DNA of 35,129 bases from UBA6136 sp041158345 (GTDB taxonomy: Bacteria > Pseudomonadota > Gammaproteobacteria > Methylococcales > Methylococcaceae): positions 1 to 35,129 of the forward strand of contig JBEBBO010000159.1 in NCBI GenBank assembly GCA_041158345.1. Reading direction: 5' to 3'. Made by a program: the position numbers and the translations under genes. The notes below the pieces were generated by a model. The model was not told the origin of the DNA and did not search any database. It worked only from the letters and a program-made list of their open reading frames with translations. Below, one piece after another: positions 8,638-16,809 of this stretch (position 1 is its first letter; every line of letters begins with the position of its first letter).

Positions 8638-9585
8638 TTAGGGACGATCGTCGCCGGACCCCTCTTTTTCTGGAACCAGAAGGTCAGCGCGGCTAATGCC
8701 GAGGCGATAGGCCAATGCGGATGCCACGTAGATCGAGGAGTAGGTTCCCACGAAGATACCGACGACCAGGGCCAGACCAAAATTGCGCAGGACTTCCCCG
8801 CCCCATACGGCCATCGCGACCGCGGACAAGAAGGTCAGGAAGGAGGTCATCAACGTTCGGCTCAAGGTTTCATTGATCGAAAGATTGATGATTTCCAGCG
8901 TGTCGGCCCGACGAATTTTTCTGAAGTTTTCACGAATCCGGTCAAAAACGACGATGGTGTCATTCAGGGAGTAACCCATGATGGTCAACACGGCCGCAAG
9001 CACCGTCAGATCGAAGTCGAGCTGAAGGATGGAGAAGAACCCCAGAATCATGGTGATGTCGTGCAAGGTTGCGAGAATCGCGCCCAAAGCAAAACGGTAC
9101 TCAAATCGCCATGCGACATACACCAGGATGAAAAAAGCCGATGCAATCAGCGCGATCAGACTGCCTTCGACCAGATCATCACCGACCTGAGGCCCCACGA
9201 AGTCGACGCGACGAATTTCGGGACGATCTTCCGGATTCTTGTTCAAGGCATCCATGACCTTGGCGCGAAGCGCATTGCCATCTTCACCTTGCTTCAGTGG
9301 CGCAAGACGAATCAGAACATCACGGATCGTGCCGAAATTCTGGACCGTGGGATTCTCAAAACCGGCCGCTTCCAGCTCACCACGAATCAGGCCCAGATCG
9401 ACCGGGTTCTTGTACCCCGCTTCAATCACGGTCCCGCCGGTGAAATCGACGGCAAAATTGAGACCCTTGACCCCAAGGGACCCCATGGCAATGGTACTGA
9501 GGACCAACGAAGCGATGACGGCAAAACCGCGCCACTTCATGAAATCGATGGCTGCGTGCTTTGGGTTAATGGTAGATGTAGACAA
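8638..9585 (-). CDS. secF: Protein translocase subunit SecF
   Basis: This 315-residue inner-membrane protein is of normal SecF length. It has an N-terminal membrane segment (about 22-40), the periplasmic P1-like region beginning GLNFAVDFTGGTVIEAGY, and five further membrane segments. In the membrane region, the motif GYSLNDTIVVFDRIREN (about 211-227) is the SecF version of the D4/D5 proton-relay region. SecF works with SecD to pull preproteins through SecYEG using proton motive force. The gene starts 52 bases after the secD stop and is the last gene before a terminator. Confidence 0.98.
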   Translation of the reverse strand: MSTSTINPKHAAIDFMKWRGFAVIASLVLSTIAMGSLGVKGLNFAVDFTGGTVIEAGYKNPVDLGLIRGELEAAGFENPTVQNFGTIRDVLIRLAPLKQGEDGNALRAKVMDALNKNPEDRPEIRRVDFVGPQVGDDLVEGSLIALIASAFFILVYVAWRFEYRFALGAILATLHDITMILGFFSILQLDFDLTVLAAVLTIMGYSLNDTIVVFDRIRENFRKIRRADTLEIINLSINETLSRTLMTSFLTFLSAVAMAVWGGEVLRNFGLALVVGIFVGTYSSIYVASALAYRLGISRADLLVPEKEGSGDDRP

Positions 9586-9637
9586 AACTAACTACTCCTG
9601 AAAATTCGGTCGGGCGCTTGGATCTCGGGGAAGGCCA

Positions 9638-11479
9638 TTAGATCGACAGCTTGGCCTGACGGCGTTGCCCATAAATGAAGTTCACCATCATTCGCGTGCA
9701 GCTCACCGCAGTGAAGAGCGAGGTGATGATGCCGATCGTCAATGTGACGGCAAATCCCTTGACCGGACCGGAGCCAATACCAAACAGCATGATGGCGGCA
9801 ATCAGGTTGGTGATATGAGAGTCCCAAATGGTCGCAAACGCCCGATCAAAGCCGGCGTAAATCGCGGCTTGGGGTGACGCACCATTACGAATTTCTTCCT
9901 TGATGCGCTCATAGATCAGAACGTTGGCGTCAACCGCCATACCGACGGTCAGGGTAATCCCTGCGATACCGGGTAGCGTCAGCGTCGCCTGCATGGCCGA
10001 GAGAATGGCAAGAATCAAGGCCACGTTGAACAGCAGCGTTACGTTCGCAACGATACCGAAGACCTTGTAGTAGAACAGCACAACCAGCGCCACCAGCGCG
10101 AAGCCGATTTCAAAGGATCGGACGCCCTGTGCAATGTTGTCTTTACCCAGGCTTGGGCCCACGGTGCGCTCTTCGACGATATCAACCGGGGCAGCAAGGG
10201 CACCCGAACGGAGTAACAACGAGAGATTACGGGCTTCGTCACTGCCATCCAGACCGCTGATCTGGAATCGCTTGCTAAACCGATCACGAATCGTTGCGAT
10301 ATTGATGACCTCTTCCACGGTTCGCTTGGTGCTGACGCGCTGACCATTGATTTCTTTGGTCTCGGTCTTGTTTTCGATATAGACCACCGCCATCGGTTTA
10401 TTGATGTTTTCACGGGTGGTATCCGCCATCTTGTGGGCACCCGGGCCATTCAAGGTGATGAATACGGCCGCTGAACCGGATTGCTGCTCAATCCCTGAAG
10501 ACGCATCGATGATCTGATCGCCTGTGACGATGATCTTGCGCTGCAACAGAACGGGCGTTCCCTTGCGATCCTTATAAAGCTTGGACCCGATCGGGGTCTT
10601 GGTATCGTCGGTAGGCGTCGGATGATCGGTATCGACCATACGGAATTCGAGGGTCGCGGTCGCACCCAGAATCTCCTTGGCCCGCGCGGTGTCCTGAACA
10701 CCAGGCAACTGAACAACAATTCGATCTTCGCCTTGTTGTTGAATCACCGGCTCGGCTACGCCCAATTCATTGACGCGATTGCGCAAAGTTGTGACATTCT
10801 GCGCGACAGCCAAGCGGCGCACTTCACGAATTTCGTTATCGGAAACGCGTGCGCTCAGGATCGTGCCCTCATCGCTAAAGGTCAAACCCCGCATTTCCCG
10901 GCGCAGGGTATTTTCTGCCTGACCCAGTGCGGTCGTATCTTGAAACTTGACCTGGATGACGTGATTGCTCCGATCAACCGCACCGTAGCGGATTTTGTTA
11001 TCTCGCAGCAGTGTGCGGATGTCCTCGGCATAACGCTCTTCGGCCTGACGAACGGCAGCGTCCATATCCACCTGCATCAGGAAGTGAACACCACCGCGAA
11101 GGTCAAGACCCAGATACATGGGCGCCGCACCAATGGACCTGAGCCAACCCGGCGTTGCCGGTGCAAGGTTCAGAGCCACGGTGTAGCGATCCCCGTAGAT
11201 GCCCTTCAAGGTATCTGCGGCCCGTAACTGAAGATCGGTATCCTCAAAGCGAACCAGAAGGCGCTTGTCACTCAACTCAACGGCTTTGGGCTTAAGACCC
11301 TGAGCGGTCAGTGACTTTTGCGCCTGATCCACCAGGCTTTGGTCAAGAACTGCCCCACGATTCGGTGACAACTGGACCGAGGGATCCTCGCCGAAGAAAT
11401 TGGGCAGCGCATAGATGACCGCCAAAGTCAGGATGAGGATGATGAGGCTGTTTTTCCAGATTGGAAAATAATTACGCAT
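9638..11479 (-). CDS. secD: Protein translocase subunit SecD
   Basis: This 613-residue protein begins with one membrane segment (MRNYFPIWKNSLIILILTLAV). A large periplasmic domain follows, including DLRGGVHFLMQVD around residue 125 and RNRVNELGVAEPVIQQQGEDRIVVQLPG around 230-260. The C-terminal part has five membrane segments, with GIAGITLTVGMAVDANVLIYERIKEE around 515-540 carrying the conserved Asp of the proton-conducting region. Length and domain order are as expected. It lies 53 bases after yajC and 52 before secF. SecD, SecF and YajC form the accessory complex of the Sec translocon. Confidence 0.98.
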   Translation of the reverse strand: MRNYFPIWKNSLIILILTLAVIYALPNFFGEDPSVQLSPNRGAVLDQSLVDQAQKSLTAQGLKPKAVELSDKRLLVRFEDTDLQLRAADTLKGIYGDRYTVALNLAPATPGWLRSIGAAPMYLGLDLRGGVHFLMQVDMDAAVRQAEERYAEDIRTLLRDNKIRYGAVDRSNHVIQVKFQDTTALGQAENTLRREMRGLTFSDEGTILSARVSDNEIREVRRLAVAQNVTTLRNRVNELGVAEPVIQQQGEDRIVVQLPGVQDTARAKEILGATATLEFRMVDTDHPTPTDDTKTPIGSKLYKDRKGTPVLLQRKIIVTGDQIIDASSGIEQQSGSAAVFITLNGPGAHKMADTTRENINKPMAVVYIENKTETKEINGQRVSTKRTVEEVINIATIRDRFSKRFQISGLDGSDEARNLSLLLRSGALAAPVDIVEERTVGPSLGKDNIAQGVRSFEIGFALVALVVLFYYKVFGIVANVTLLFNVALILAILSAMQATLTLPGIAGITLTVGMAVDANVLIYERIKEEIRNGASPQAAIYAGFDRAFATIWDSHITNLIAAIMLFGIGSGPVKGFAVTLTIGIITSLFTAVSCTRMMVNFIYGQRRQAKLSI

Positions 11480-11532
11480 GATTTCTGCCTAGTGAACAGG
11501 TCGGTCGGGCAACCGAGAGGCGATGGAGACCC

Positions 11533-11883
11533 TTAGGCCTTTTCTGACTTCTTTCTGACCTTGAAGGTCCCCTTCGGGAGCATCGAGGTGATGGCGCTGC
11601 GCTGAACGTGCACGTGAACATTATCGGAGAGCTCAAGCTCAACGAAGTTGTCATCGAGTTCAACCACACGGCCGATGAGCCCACCGTTGGTCACGACTTC
11701 GCTTCCCTTGACCAGGGCTTCGACCATCTTCTTATGCTCCTTGACCTTGCGCTGCTGCGGCATGATGAAAAGGAAATAAAAGGCGGTCATGATGCCCAAG
11801 GGCAGGATGAGACCAACAAAACCGGGATCCTGTGCGGCAGCCGGAGCGGCTTCAGCCCATGCTTCCGAAATAAAAAAACTCAT
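11533..11883 (-). CDS. yajC: Preprotein translocase accessory subunit YajC
   Basis: The protein is 116 residues from ATG 11883, which has a GAGGAG sequence 6-8 bases upstream. The open frame extends upstream to 12000, but that part overlaps the 3' end of tgt and is not family-like. There is a single membrane segment at about 21-42 (GFVGLILPLGIMTAFYFLFI), directly followed by the diagnostic MPQQRKVKEHKKM and then the soluble YajC domain with GSEVVTNGGLIGRV. It sits between tgt and secD, the classic order. Confidence 0.97.
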   Translation of the reverse strand: MSFFISEAWAEAAPAAAQDPGFVGLILPLGIMTAFYFLFIMPQQRKVKEHKKMVEALVKGSEVVTNGGLIGRVVELDDNFVELELSDNVHVHVQRSAITSMLPKGTFKVRKKSEKA

Positions 11884-11920
11884 GTGTGTTCTCCTCGGGA
11901 CGGGGGAATCAAAACCGCAA

Positions 11921-13030
11921 TTATGCCACAGAATCCTCGCCGCGCCGGCGCCAAAAGTCTTCGATGAAGGCCTCAAGCTGCCCGGAAGCGATTGCAGCAC
12001 GAAGCCCCTGCATCAATTCCTGATAGTAGAAGAGGTTATGAATCGTGTTCAGACGCGCACCCAGGATCTCACTGCATTTATCGAGATGGCGTAGATAAGA
12101 CCGGCTGTAATTTTGGCAGGTGTAGCAGCCGCATTCAGGGTCAATCGGGCCAGTGTCATCCTGATGCGCCGCATTTCGAAGTCTTAAAATGCCATTTCGG
12201 GTAAAGATGTGTCCATTTCGGGCATTGCGGGTCGGCATCACGCAATCAAACATGTCGATCCCCAGTGAGACCGCCTCCACAATGTCCTCCGGCGTTCCGA
12301 CCCCCATCAGATATCGCGGCTTATCTTGGGGCAATCTCGGAAGAACGGTTTCAAGAACACGACGGCGATCCTCTTTGGGTTCCCCCACAGAAAGGCCACC
12401 GATGGCATAGCCATCAAATCCAATGTCAAGCAAGCCTTCGAGCGATGCGATGCGAAGATCCTCATATACCCCGCCTTGCACGATCGCAAACAGCGCAGAG
12501 GGACTGTCCCCATGGGCCGCCTTACTGCGCGCAGCCCAGCGCAGCGATAACTCCATCGAGGCCTTGGCCTCTTCCCATGTCGCAGGGTAAGGCGTGCACT
12601 CATCAAAGATCATGACGATGTCAGAGCCAAGTGCTCTTTGGACCTGCATGGACTCTTCTGGCCCCAAAAATACGGTATCGCCATCAATCGGAGACTGGAA
12701 TCGGACGCCCTCCTCCGTGATCTTTCGCATCGCCCCCAAACTGAAGACCTGAAAACCACCCGAGTCCGTCAGGATGGGTCGGTCCCAGTGCATGAAATCA
12801 TGAAGATCGCCATGCTTTTGGATCGTCGCGGTTCCAGGACGGAGCATCAGATGAAAGGTATTCCCGAGAATGATCTCGGCCCCGATCGCCTTCAGCTCCT
12901 CCGGTGTCATTGCCTTGACGGTCCCATAGGTCCCCACCGGCATGAAGGCGGGGGTCTGAACATTGCCTCGCGCGAAGGCAAGCTCGCCTCTTCGGGCAAC
13001 CCCATCGATCCCCATGGTTCTGAACTGCAT
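11921..13030 (-). CDS. tgt: tRNA-guanine transglycosylase (queuine synthesis)
   Basis: This 369-residue enzyme exchanges guanine 34 for preQ1 in tRNAs with GUN anticodons, a step of queuosine formation. Seen in the sequence are TDSGGFQVFSLG with catalytic Asp89, the GGLSVGEPKEDR segment, MFDCVMPTRNARNG with the nucleophile Asp, and the zinc site CGCYTCQNYSRSYLRHL near the C-terminus. It heads the tgt-yajC-secD-secF unit. A terminator hairpin lies only about 14 bases upstream of the first T-run base to start codon, so there is little room for a conventional promoter of its own. queD, which acts earlier in the same pathway, is at 30700. Confidence 0.98.
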   Translation of the reverse strand: MQFRTMGIDGVARRGELAFARGNVQTPAFMPVGTYGTVKAMTPEELKAIGAEIILGNTFHLMLRPGTATIQKHGDLHDFMHWDRPILTDSGGFQVFSLGAMRKITEEGVRFQSPIDGDTVFLGPEESMQVQRALGSDIVMIFDECTPYPATWEEAKASMELSLRWAARSKAAHGDSPSALFAIVQGGVYEDLRIASLEGLLDIGFDGYAIGGLSVGEPKEDRRRVLETVLPRLPQDKPRYLMGVGTPEDIVEAVSLGIDMFDCVMPTRNARNGHIFTRNGILRLRNAAHQDDTGPIDPECGCYTCQNYSRSYLRHLDKCSEILGARLNTIHNLFYYQELMQGLRAAIASGQLEAFIEDFWRRRGEDSVA

Positions 13031-13044
13031 TTTTGGAACTCCCT

Positions 13045-13081
13045 AAAACCAAAACGGCCCGCTTGAATTTCAAGCGGGCCG
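13045..13081 (-). terminator. Strong terminator downstream of tRNA-Leu, just before tgt
   Basis: A perfect 11-bp inverted repeat (CGGCCCGCTTG / CAAGCGGGCCG, 5-base loop) lies at 13055-13081. On the minus strand it is followed by TTTTGGTTTT. It would end the tpiA-secG-tRNA-Leu transcript. Its T-run ends about 14 bases from the tgt start codon. Confidence 0.85.
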
Positions 13082-13105
13082 AAGGGTCAGCGCGTAGCTG
13101 GCATT

Positions 13106-13190
13106 TGGTGCGGATGGTCGGACTTGAACCGACACGACTTGCGTCACTACCCCCTCAAGATAGCGTGTCTACCAATTTCACCACATCCGC
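13106..13190 (-). tRNA. tRNA-Leu (anticodon GAG)
   Basis: The 85-base gene has an acceptor stem GCGGATG pairing with CATCCGC, followed by an encoded ACCA. The D-arm carries the TGGTAGAC motif, the anticodon stem-loop is CTATC-TTGAGGG-GGTAG with GAG as anticodon, the variable arm is long as expected of a class II tRNA, and the T-arm reads TCGG-TTCAAGT-CCGA. It lies 40 bases downstream of secG and before a strong terminator, so it is probably processed from the tpiA-secG transcript. Confidence 0.96.
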
Positions 13191-13230
13191 GTTTTAAACT
13201 TTTCCCCGATTCGGGGAGAGCGTCCGAGGA

Positions 13231-13626
13231 CTATTTCTTCTTGTCCTGAGACTTAGTCGGCTTGGGCACATCAGCCTTTTCAGCAGGCTTAGGCACGTCA
13301 GCCTTTGCCGGAGCTTGAGTCGCCGGAGGCGGAAGGTCAGCCTTTGCGGGCTGCGCCACACCGGGGACATCCATGATGTCTTGTCCCTTATTATCCCTGT
13401 TGCTGGCCAGATAGGCAAGACTGAGACTGGTGACGAAGAACACAGAAGCCAGAATGGCTGTGGTCCGAGACAGGAATGACGCCGCGCCGCGCGCACCGAA
13501 AACTGAGCTCGATCCACCTGCACCGAAGCCAGCACCCGCATCGGCACCGCGGCCCTGCTGGAGCATAACCAGACCCACGATCGCAACGGCGATCAGCACA
13601 TGAACGATCAGGATGAACTGGTACAT
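13231..13626 (-). CDS. secG: Protein translocase subunit SecG
   Basis: This 131-residue protein has two membrane segments (about 3-20 and 52-75) flanking the conserved cytoplasmic loop MLQQGRGADAGAGFGAGGSSSVFGARGAASFLSR (about 21-54 in pieces). SecG stabilises SecYE during protein export. After residue 80 there is a 50-residue tail rich in Pro, Ala, Lys and Asp with near-repeats (PAKADLPPP, PAKADVPKP, EKADVPKP), longer than the tail of typical SecG. It begins 12 bases after the tpiA stop and is followed by tRNA-Leu. Confidence 0.96.
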   Translation of the reverse strand: MYQFILIVHVLIAVAIVGLVMLQQGRGADAGAGFGAGGSSSVFGARGAASFLSRTTAILASVFFVTSLSLAYLASNRDNKGQDIMDVPGVAQPAKADLPPPATQAPAKADVPKPAEKADVPKPTKSQDKKK

Positions 13627-13638
13627 TGGGTGTTTCCG

Positions 13639-14391
13639 TCAGACAGCCAGAGCAATGGAAAGGAAGGACTTGGCGTCGAGTGCGGCGCCACCAATCAGGC
13701 CACCGTCCACGTCCGGCAGGCCGAACAATGCCGCGGCATTGTCTGCCTTGACGCTACCACCGTAAAGAATCTGGAGACCCTCGGCCACTGACGCATCCAG
13801 GGATGCGATCTTGCTCCGAATGTAGGCATGCACTTCCTGCGCCTGTTCGGGGCTTGCAGTCAAACCCGTACCAATCGCCCACACCGGCTCATAAGCAATG
13901 ACCGCCTTCTTCAGTGATTCAACACCGCTCAGTGACAGAATGGCCACCAGCTGTTCGTCAATGACCGAGAAGGTCTTGTTGGATTCACGCTCATCCAGCG
14001 TTTCACCAACGCAGAGGATCGGGGTCACACCATGCTCAATCGCCTTGGCATAACGCACTGCAATCAGATTGTCTGATTCGCCGTAAATCGCACGACGCTC
14101 CGAGTGTCCGACCAGCGCTAAAGAAACGCCAAACTCTTTGAGCATCGGCGCAGAGATTTCACCGGTGAACGCACCGGAATCCTGATTGGCCACATTCTGG
14201 GCGCCGAGGCGAATGGACTTGCCCTTGAGCGCCTCAGCAACTTCAGGAATGAAGATCGCGGGCGGACAGATGCCGACATCAGCCTTGGCATCCGCCGGGA
14301 GTCCCTGGATCAGGTCTTGGGTCAGCTGCAGGGCACTGGCACGCGTGCCATTCATCTTCCAGTTTCCGACCACCAGGGGACGTCGAGCCAT
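13639..14391 (-). CDS. tpiA: Triosephosphate isomerase
   Basis: This 250-residue TIM-barrel enzyme interconverts dihydroxyacetone phosphate and glyceraldehyde 3-phosphate. The catalytic residues are present: Lys12 (GNWKMNG), His94 (VGHSERR) and Glu166 (AYEPVWAIGTG). The phosphate-binding loop LYGGSVKADNAAAL is near the C-terminus. The ATG at 14391 has GAGGAAA upstream and a good sigma-70-like promoter about 30 bases further. It is the first gene of tpiA-secG-tRNA-Leu. Confidence 0.98.
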   Translation of the reverse strand: MARRPLVVGNWKMNGTRASALQLTQDLIQGLPADAKADVGICPPAIFIPEVAEALKGKSIRLGAQNVANQDSGAFTGEISAPMLKEFGVSLALVGHSERRAIYGESDNLIAVRYAKAIEHGVTPILCVGETLDERESNKTFSVIDEQLVAILSLSGVESLKKAVIAYEPVWAIGTGLTASPEQAQEVHAYIRSKIASLDASVAEGLQILYGGSVKADNAAALFGLPDVDGGLIGGAALDAKSFLSIALAV

Positions 14392-14424
14392 CGGTCATTT
14401 CCTCAAGAGCGAATAAAGCCGGAT

Positions 14425-14453
14425 ATTATAGTCAGCTATACAATCGACAGCAA
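14425..14453 (-). promoter_or_regulatory. Candidate sigma-70 promoter of tpiA-secG-tRNA-Leu
   Basis: On the minus strand TTGCTG (14448-14453) and a perfect TATAAT (14425-14430) are separated by 17 bases. The expected start point, near 14418, leaves a short leader carrying the tpiA ribosome binding site. The -35 is only a partial match. Confidence 0.6.
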
Positions 14454-14478
14454 TAGATAGATCGCCGATGAATCCCCG

Positions 14479-15423
14479 ATGAATGCAGCTGCTCAAAGAC
14501 CCAAGGCTCTCTTGATCATGGGCCCCACCGCCTCAGGCAAGACACGACTGGCCATTGAACTGGCGGAGACCCTGGGGGGTGAGGTTATCAGCGTGGATTC
14601 TGCGCTGGTCTATCGTGGGATGGACATTGGAACGGCCAAGCCCGATGCCTCTGAGCGCGCGGGGATTCCACATCACCTCATAGACATCCTTGACCCATCG
14701 GAGCGTTATTCCACCGGCCAATTTCAAAAAGACGCCGTCGAATGCGTCCATACCATTGCTCAGAGAGGCAACATCCCCATCCTGGCCGGTGGCACCATGC
14801 TCTACTTTCACGGCCTCCTCCATGGAATCTCAAAGCTGCCCCCGGCGGATCCTATGGTTCGCGCCGCACTCGATGCCGAGGCTCAACAGCAGAGCTGGGA
14901 GGCGTTGCATCAAAGACTCCAGACCATTGATCCCGTGGCCGCCCATCGCATTCACCCCAATGACCCGCAACGGATTCAAAGGGCCCTTGAGATTTACCAC
15001 TTAACGGGCCGCTCAATGACCGAGGTCATTGCCGATAACCCACCGCCACCTCAGGATTTCGATCTAATCCCGATCCTGATTAGCCCTCAAAACCGCGAAC
15101 AGCTGGCTGAACGGATTCGAGTGCGGTTCGAGAACATGCTGGCATCCGGCCTGGTTGAGGAGGTTCGGGGGCTCAGAGAACGCCATGACCTTCACCCTGA
15201 CCTTCCCGCCATGAGGGCCGTCGGCTATCGACAGGTGTGGGACTATCTTGAAGGGATCGATTCGTTCGAAACCATGAAAATCAAGGGAATTACGGCGACC
15301 CGACAGTTTGCGAAACGCCAAATGACCTGGCTGAGAAAGGAAGTCTTCAGGCTGGAATTGAGGAGCGAAGACCCCAACGGCTTGGAGTTCGCAAAGCGGG
15401 CACTAATCCCGCTTCTCGATTAA
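14479..15423 (+). CDS. miaA: tRNA dimethylallyltransferase
   Basis: This 314-residue enzyme transfers a dimethylallyl group to A37 of tRNAs that read UNN codons. The P-loop GPTASGKT is at residues 15-22. It is followed by ISVDSALVYRGMDIGTAKP, which contains the family's D-S-x-x-(V/I)-Y substrate motif, then IPHHLIDILDP and LAGGTMLYFHGLL, and near the C-terminus AMRAVGYRQVWDYLEG and ATRQFAKRQMTWLR. It is divergent from tpiA. Its stop codon shares the TTAA at 15420-15423 with the stop of the convergent gldA. Confidence 0.98.
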   Translation: MNAAAQRPKALLIMGPTASGKTRLAIELAETLGGEVISVDSALVYRGMDIGTAKPDASERAGIPHHLIDILDPSERYSTGQFQKDAVECVHTIAQRGNIPILAGGTMLYFHGLLHGISKLPPADPMVRAALDAEAQQQSWEALHQRLQTIDPVAAHRIHPNDPQRIQRALEIYHLTGRSMTEVIADNPPPPQDFDLIPILISPQNREQLAERIRVRFENMLASGLVEEVRGLRERHDLHPDLPAMRAVGYRQVWDYLEGIDSFETMKIKGITATRQFAKRQMTWLRKEVFRLELRSEDPNGLEFAKRALIPLLD

Positions 15424-16532
15424 GCGGAGAGCCGGTCGCGACGGGCTCGGCCCAAGGCATCAGCCGCAAAAAGAGCCTCTGCGACACTCTCGGTCGTTAA
15501 AGGAAAGGCCACATTATGCGAGGTTTCCCCTTCAGCCAGCGCTCGCTCAGCAATCGCCAGGGATAGCGGTCGGGTTAAGGGATCCAGACCCAACTGAGCC
15601 AGCGTCACGGGTAGACCCACCCGGATACAAAAATCGAGTACTTCGTGGATCTCCAGAAGATCACGCCCCTCGAGAACCAACTGCACCAATGTGCCAAAGG
15701 CGACTTTTTCGCCATGCAAACAACCATGGGTCTCTTCAGCCACGGTCAGGCCGTTATGAATCGAATGCGCCAACGCCAAGCCGCCCGACTCGAACCCCAA
15801 ACCTGACAACAACGTGTTGGCTTCGACAATTCGTTCCAGCGCAGGCGTCACGACCCCTACGCGAACGGCTTCAATTGCCGCCTCACCGTCGGCAAGCAGG
15901 GTGCGGTAGCAAAGGTCGGCAATCGCGGCTGCGGCCATCGTGCTCAACCCGCCAACAACATTGGGGCGGAAGGCCTGGCGCGAAGCCTCTGCCTCAAAGC
16001 GGGTCGCCAAGGCATCACCCATGCCGGAAATCAGCTGCCTAACCGGCGCCTTGGCAATGACGGTGGTATCCACCAAGACCAGTTCGGGATTTCGCGCATA
16101 GAAAAGGCACTCCTCAAAAGTGCCCTCAGGGGTGTAGACCACGGATAAGGCACTGCAAGGCGCGTCACTCGCCGCCGTTGTCGGGCAACAGGCCACCGGC
16201 TTACCCAGCATTGCAGCAACCGCCCGTGCCGTATCGAGAACCTTGCCGCCGCCAGCCCCAATCAGCGTTTCCGCACCGAGATGTCGCGCCTCGGCGGCGA
16301 GCCTTTCGATCTCATTCCTCGAGCACTCCCCCTGGAAGAGAACCACGTCGAGCCCAATTCCGGCATGTTTAAAGGTTTCTCGCCACAGCCCCTCAAGCAG
16401 GCCGTAAGCCGAAGGACTGGCGACGATCAGACAACGCCCACCGATTCCCAAACGGACAAGCTCCGAAGGCAATTGCCGTGTTGCATTTCGGCCTTGAACG
16501 TACCGAGATGGTGCACAGAAAACGGAAAGCAT
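15420..16532 (-). CDS. gldA: Glycerol dehydrogenase GldA-like (group III metal-dependent alcohol dehydrogenase)
   Basis: The protein has 370 residues, with near full-length similarity to GldA. It has the NAD-binding GAGGGKVLDTARA (about 91-103), TTAASDAPCSALSVVYTPEG, GMGDALATRFEAEA with the metal-ligand Asp (about 170), HSIHNGLTVAEETHGCLHGEKVAFG with the two ligand histidines (about 255-275), and VTPALERIVEANTLLSGLGFESGG. The family oxidises glycerol to dihydroxyacetone with NAD+, but related enzymes act on other small alcohols or carbonyls. It starts 42 bases after fdsD on the same strand without a visible terminator, so it is probably the last gene of the formate dehydrogenase operon. The in vivo substrate is not certain in this setting. 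Confidence 0.9.
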   Translation of the reverse strand: MLSVFCAPSRYVQGRNATRQLPSELVRLGIGGRCLIVASPSAYGLLEGLWRETFKHAGIGLDVVLFQGECSRNEIERLAAEARHLGAETLIGAGGGKVLDTARAVAAMLGKPVACCPTTAASDAPCSALSVVYTPEGTFEECLFYARNPELVLVDTTVIAKAPVRQLISGMGDALATRFEAEASRQAFRPNVVGGLSTMAAAAIADLCYRTLLADGEAAIEAVRVGVVTPALERIVEANTLLSGLGFESGGLALAHSIHNGLTVAEETHGCLHGEKVAFGTLVQLVLEGRDLLEIHEVLDFCIRVGLPVTLAQLGLDPLTRPLSLAIAERALAEGETSHNVAFPLTTESVAEALFAADALGRARRDRLSA

Positions 16533-16574
16533 CGGCCGTAGGTATTGAATTGAGCTAGAAACCGGCTCGCGCCA

Positions 16575-16796
16575 CTACTTGGCTTCTCGACTGAGCTTGG
16601 CCAGTGCTTTGCGAACCAACTCATGAAGGTCTTCACCACCCTTCGCGTCATAAGCGAGAATGGCCGTCTTCATTCGGGGCTCCCAAAACTTCTTGATGTG
16701 ATCAGCGACCCCAGCTACCGCGGCCTCACGGTCGGGATCGGCATTAAAGAAGGCCGCAATATTGTTGGCCATGCGAACAAGATTTTCAGTTTCCAT
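16575..16796 (-). CDS. fdsD: Formate dehydrogenase delta subunit FdsD
   Basis: This 73-residue soluble protein has the FdsD pattern: LVRMANNIAAFF near the start, VADHIKKFWEPRMK in the middle, and a short helical C-terminus with LHELVRKALAKL. FdsD is a small accessory subunit that assembles with FdsABG and supports cofactor insertion in NAD-dependent formate dehydrogenases. It lies 13 bases after fdhD, in the standard fdsGBACD order. Confidence 0.93.
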   Translation of the reverse strand: METENLVRMANNIAAFFNADPDREAAVAGVADHIKKFWEPRMKTAILAYDAKGGEDLHELVRKALAKLSREAK

Positions 16797-16809
16797 AAAG
16801 GGACATTTC

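Noticed and set aside
8617..9591. 324-codon plus-strand open frame over secF
   Set aside because: Shadow of secF on the other strand, rich in His, Gln and Asp from complementary codons; no ribosome binding site.
10622..11227. 201-codon plus-strand frame over secD
   Set aside because: Antisense shadow of secD.
13200..13218. TCCCC/GGGGA hairpin after secG
   Set aside because: Stem is short with no T-run, and the tRNA follows; at most an RNA-processing element.
14468..14482. Four-codon ORF (MNPR) ending in ATGA on the miaA start
   Set aside because: No ribosome binding site ahead of it, unlike the nhaD case; likely chance.
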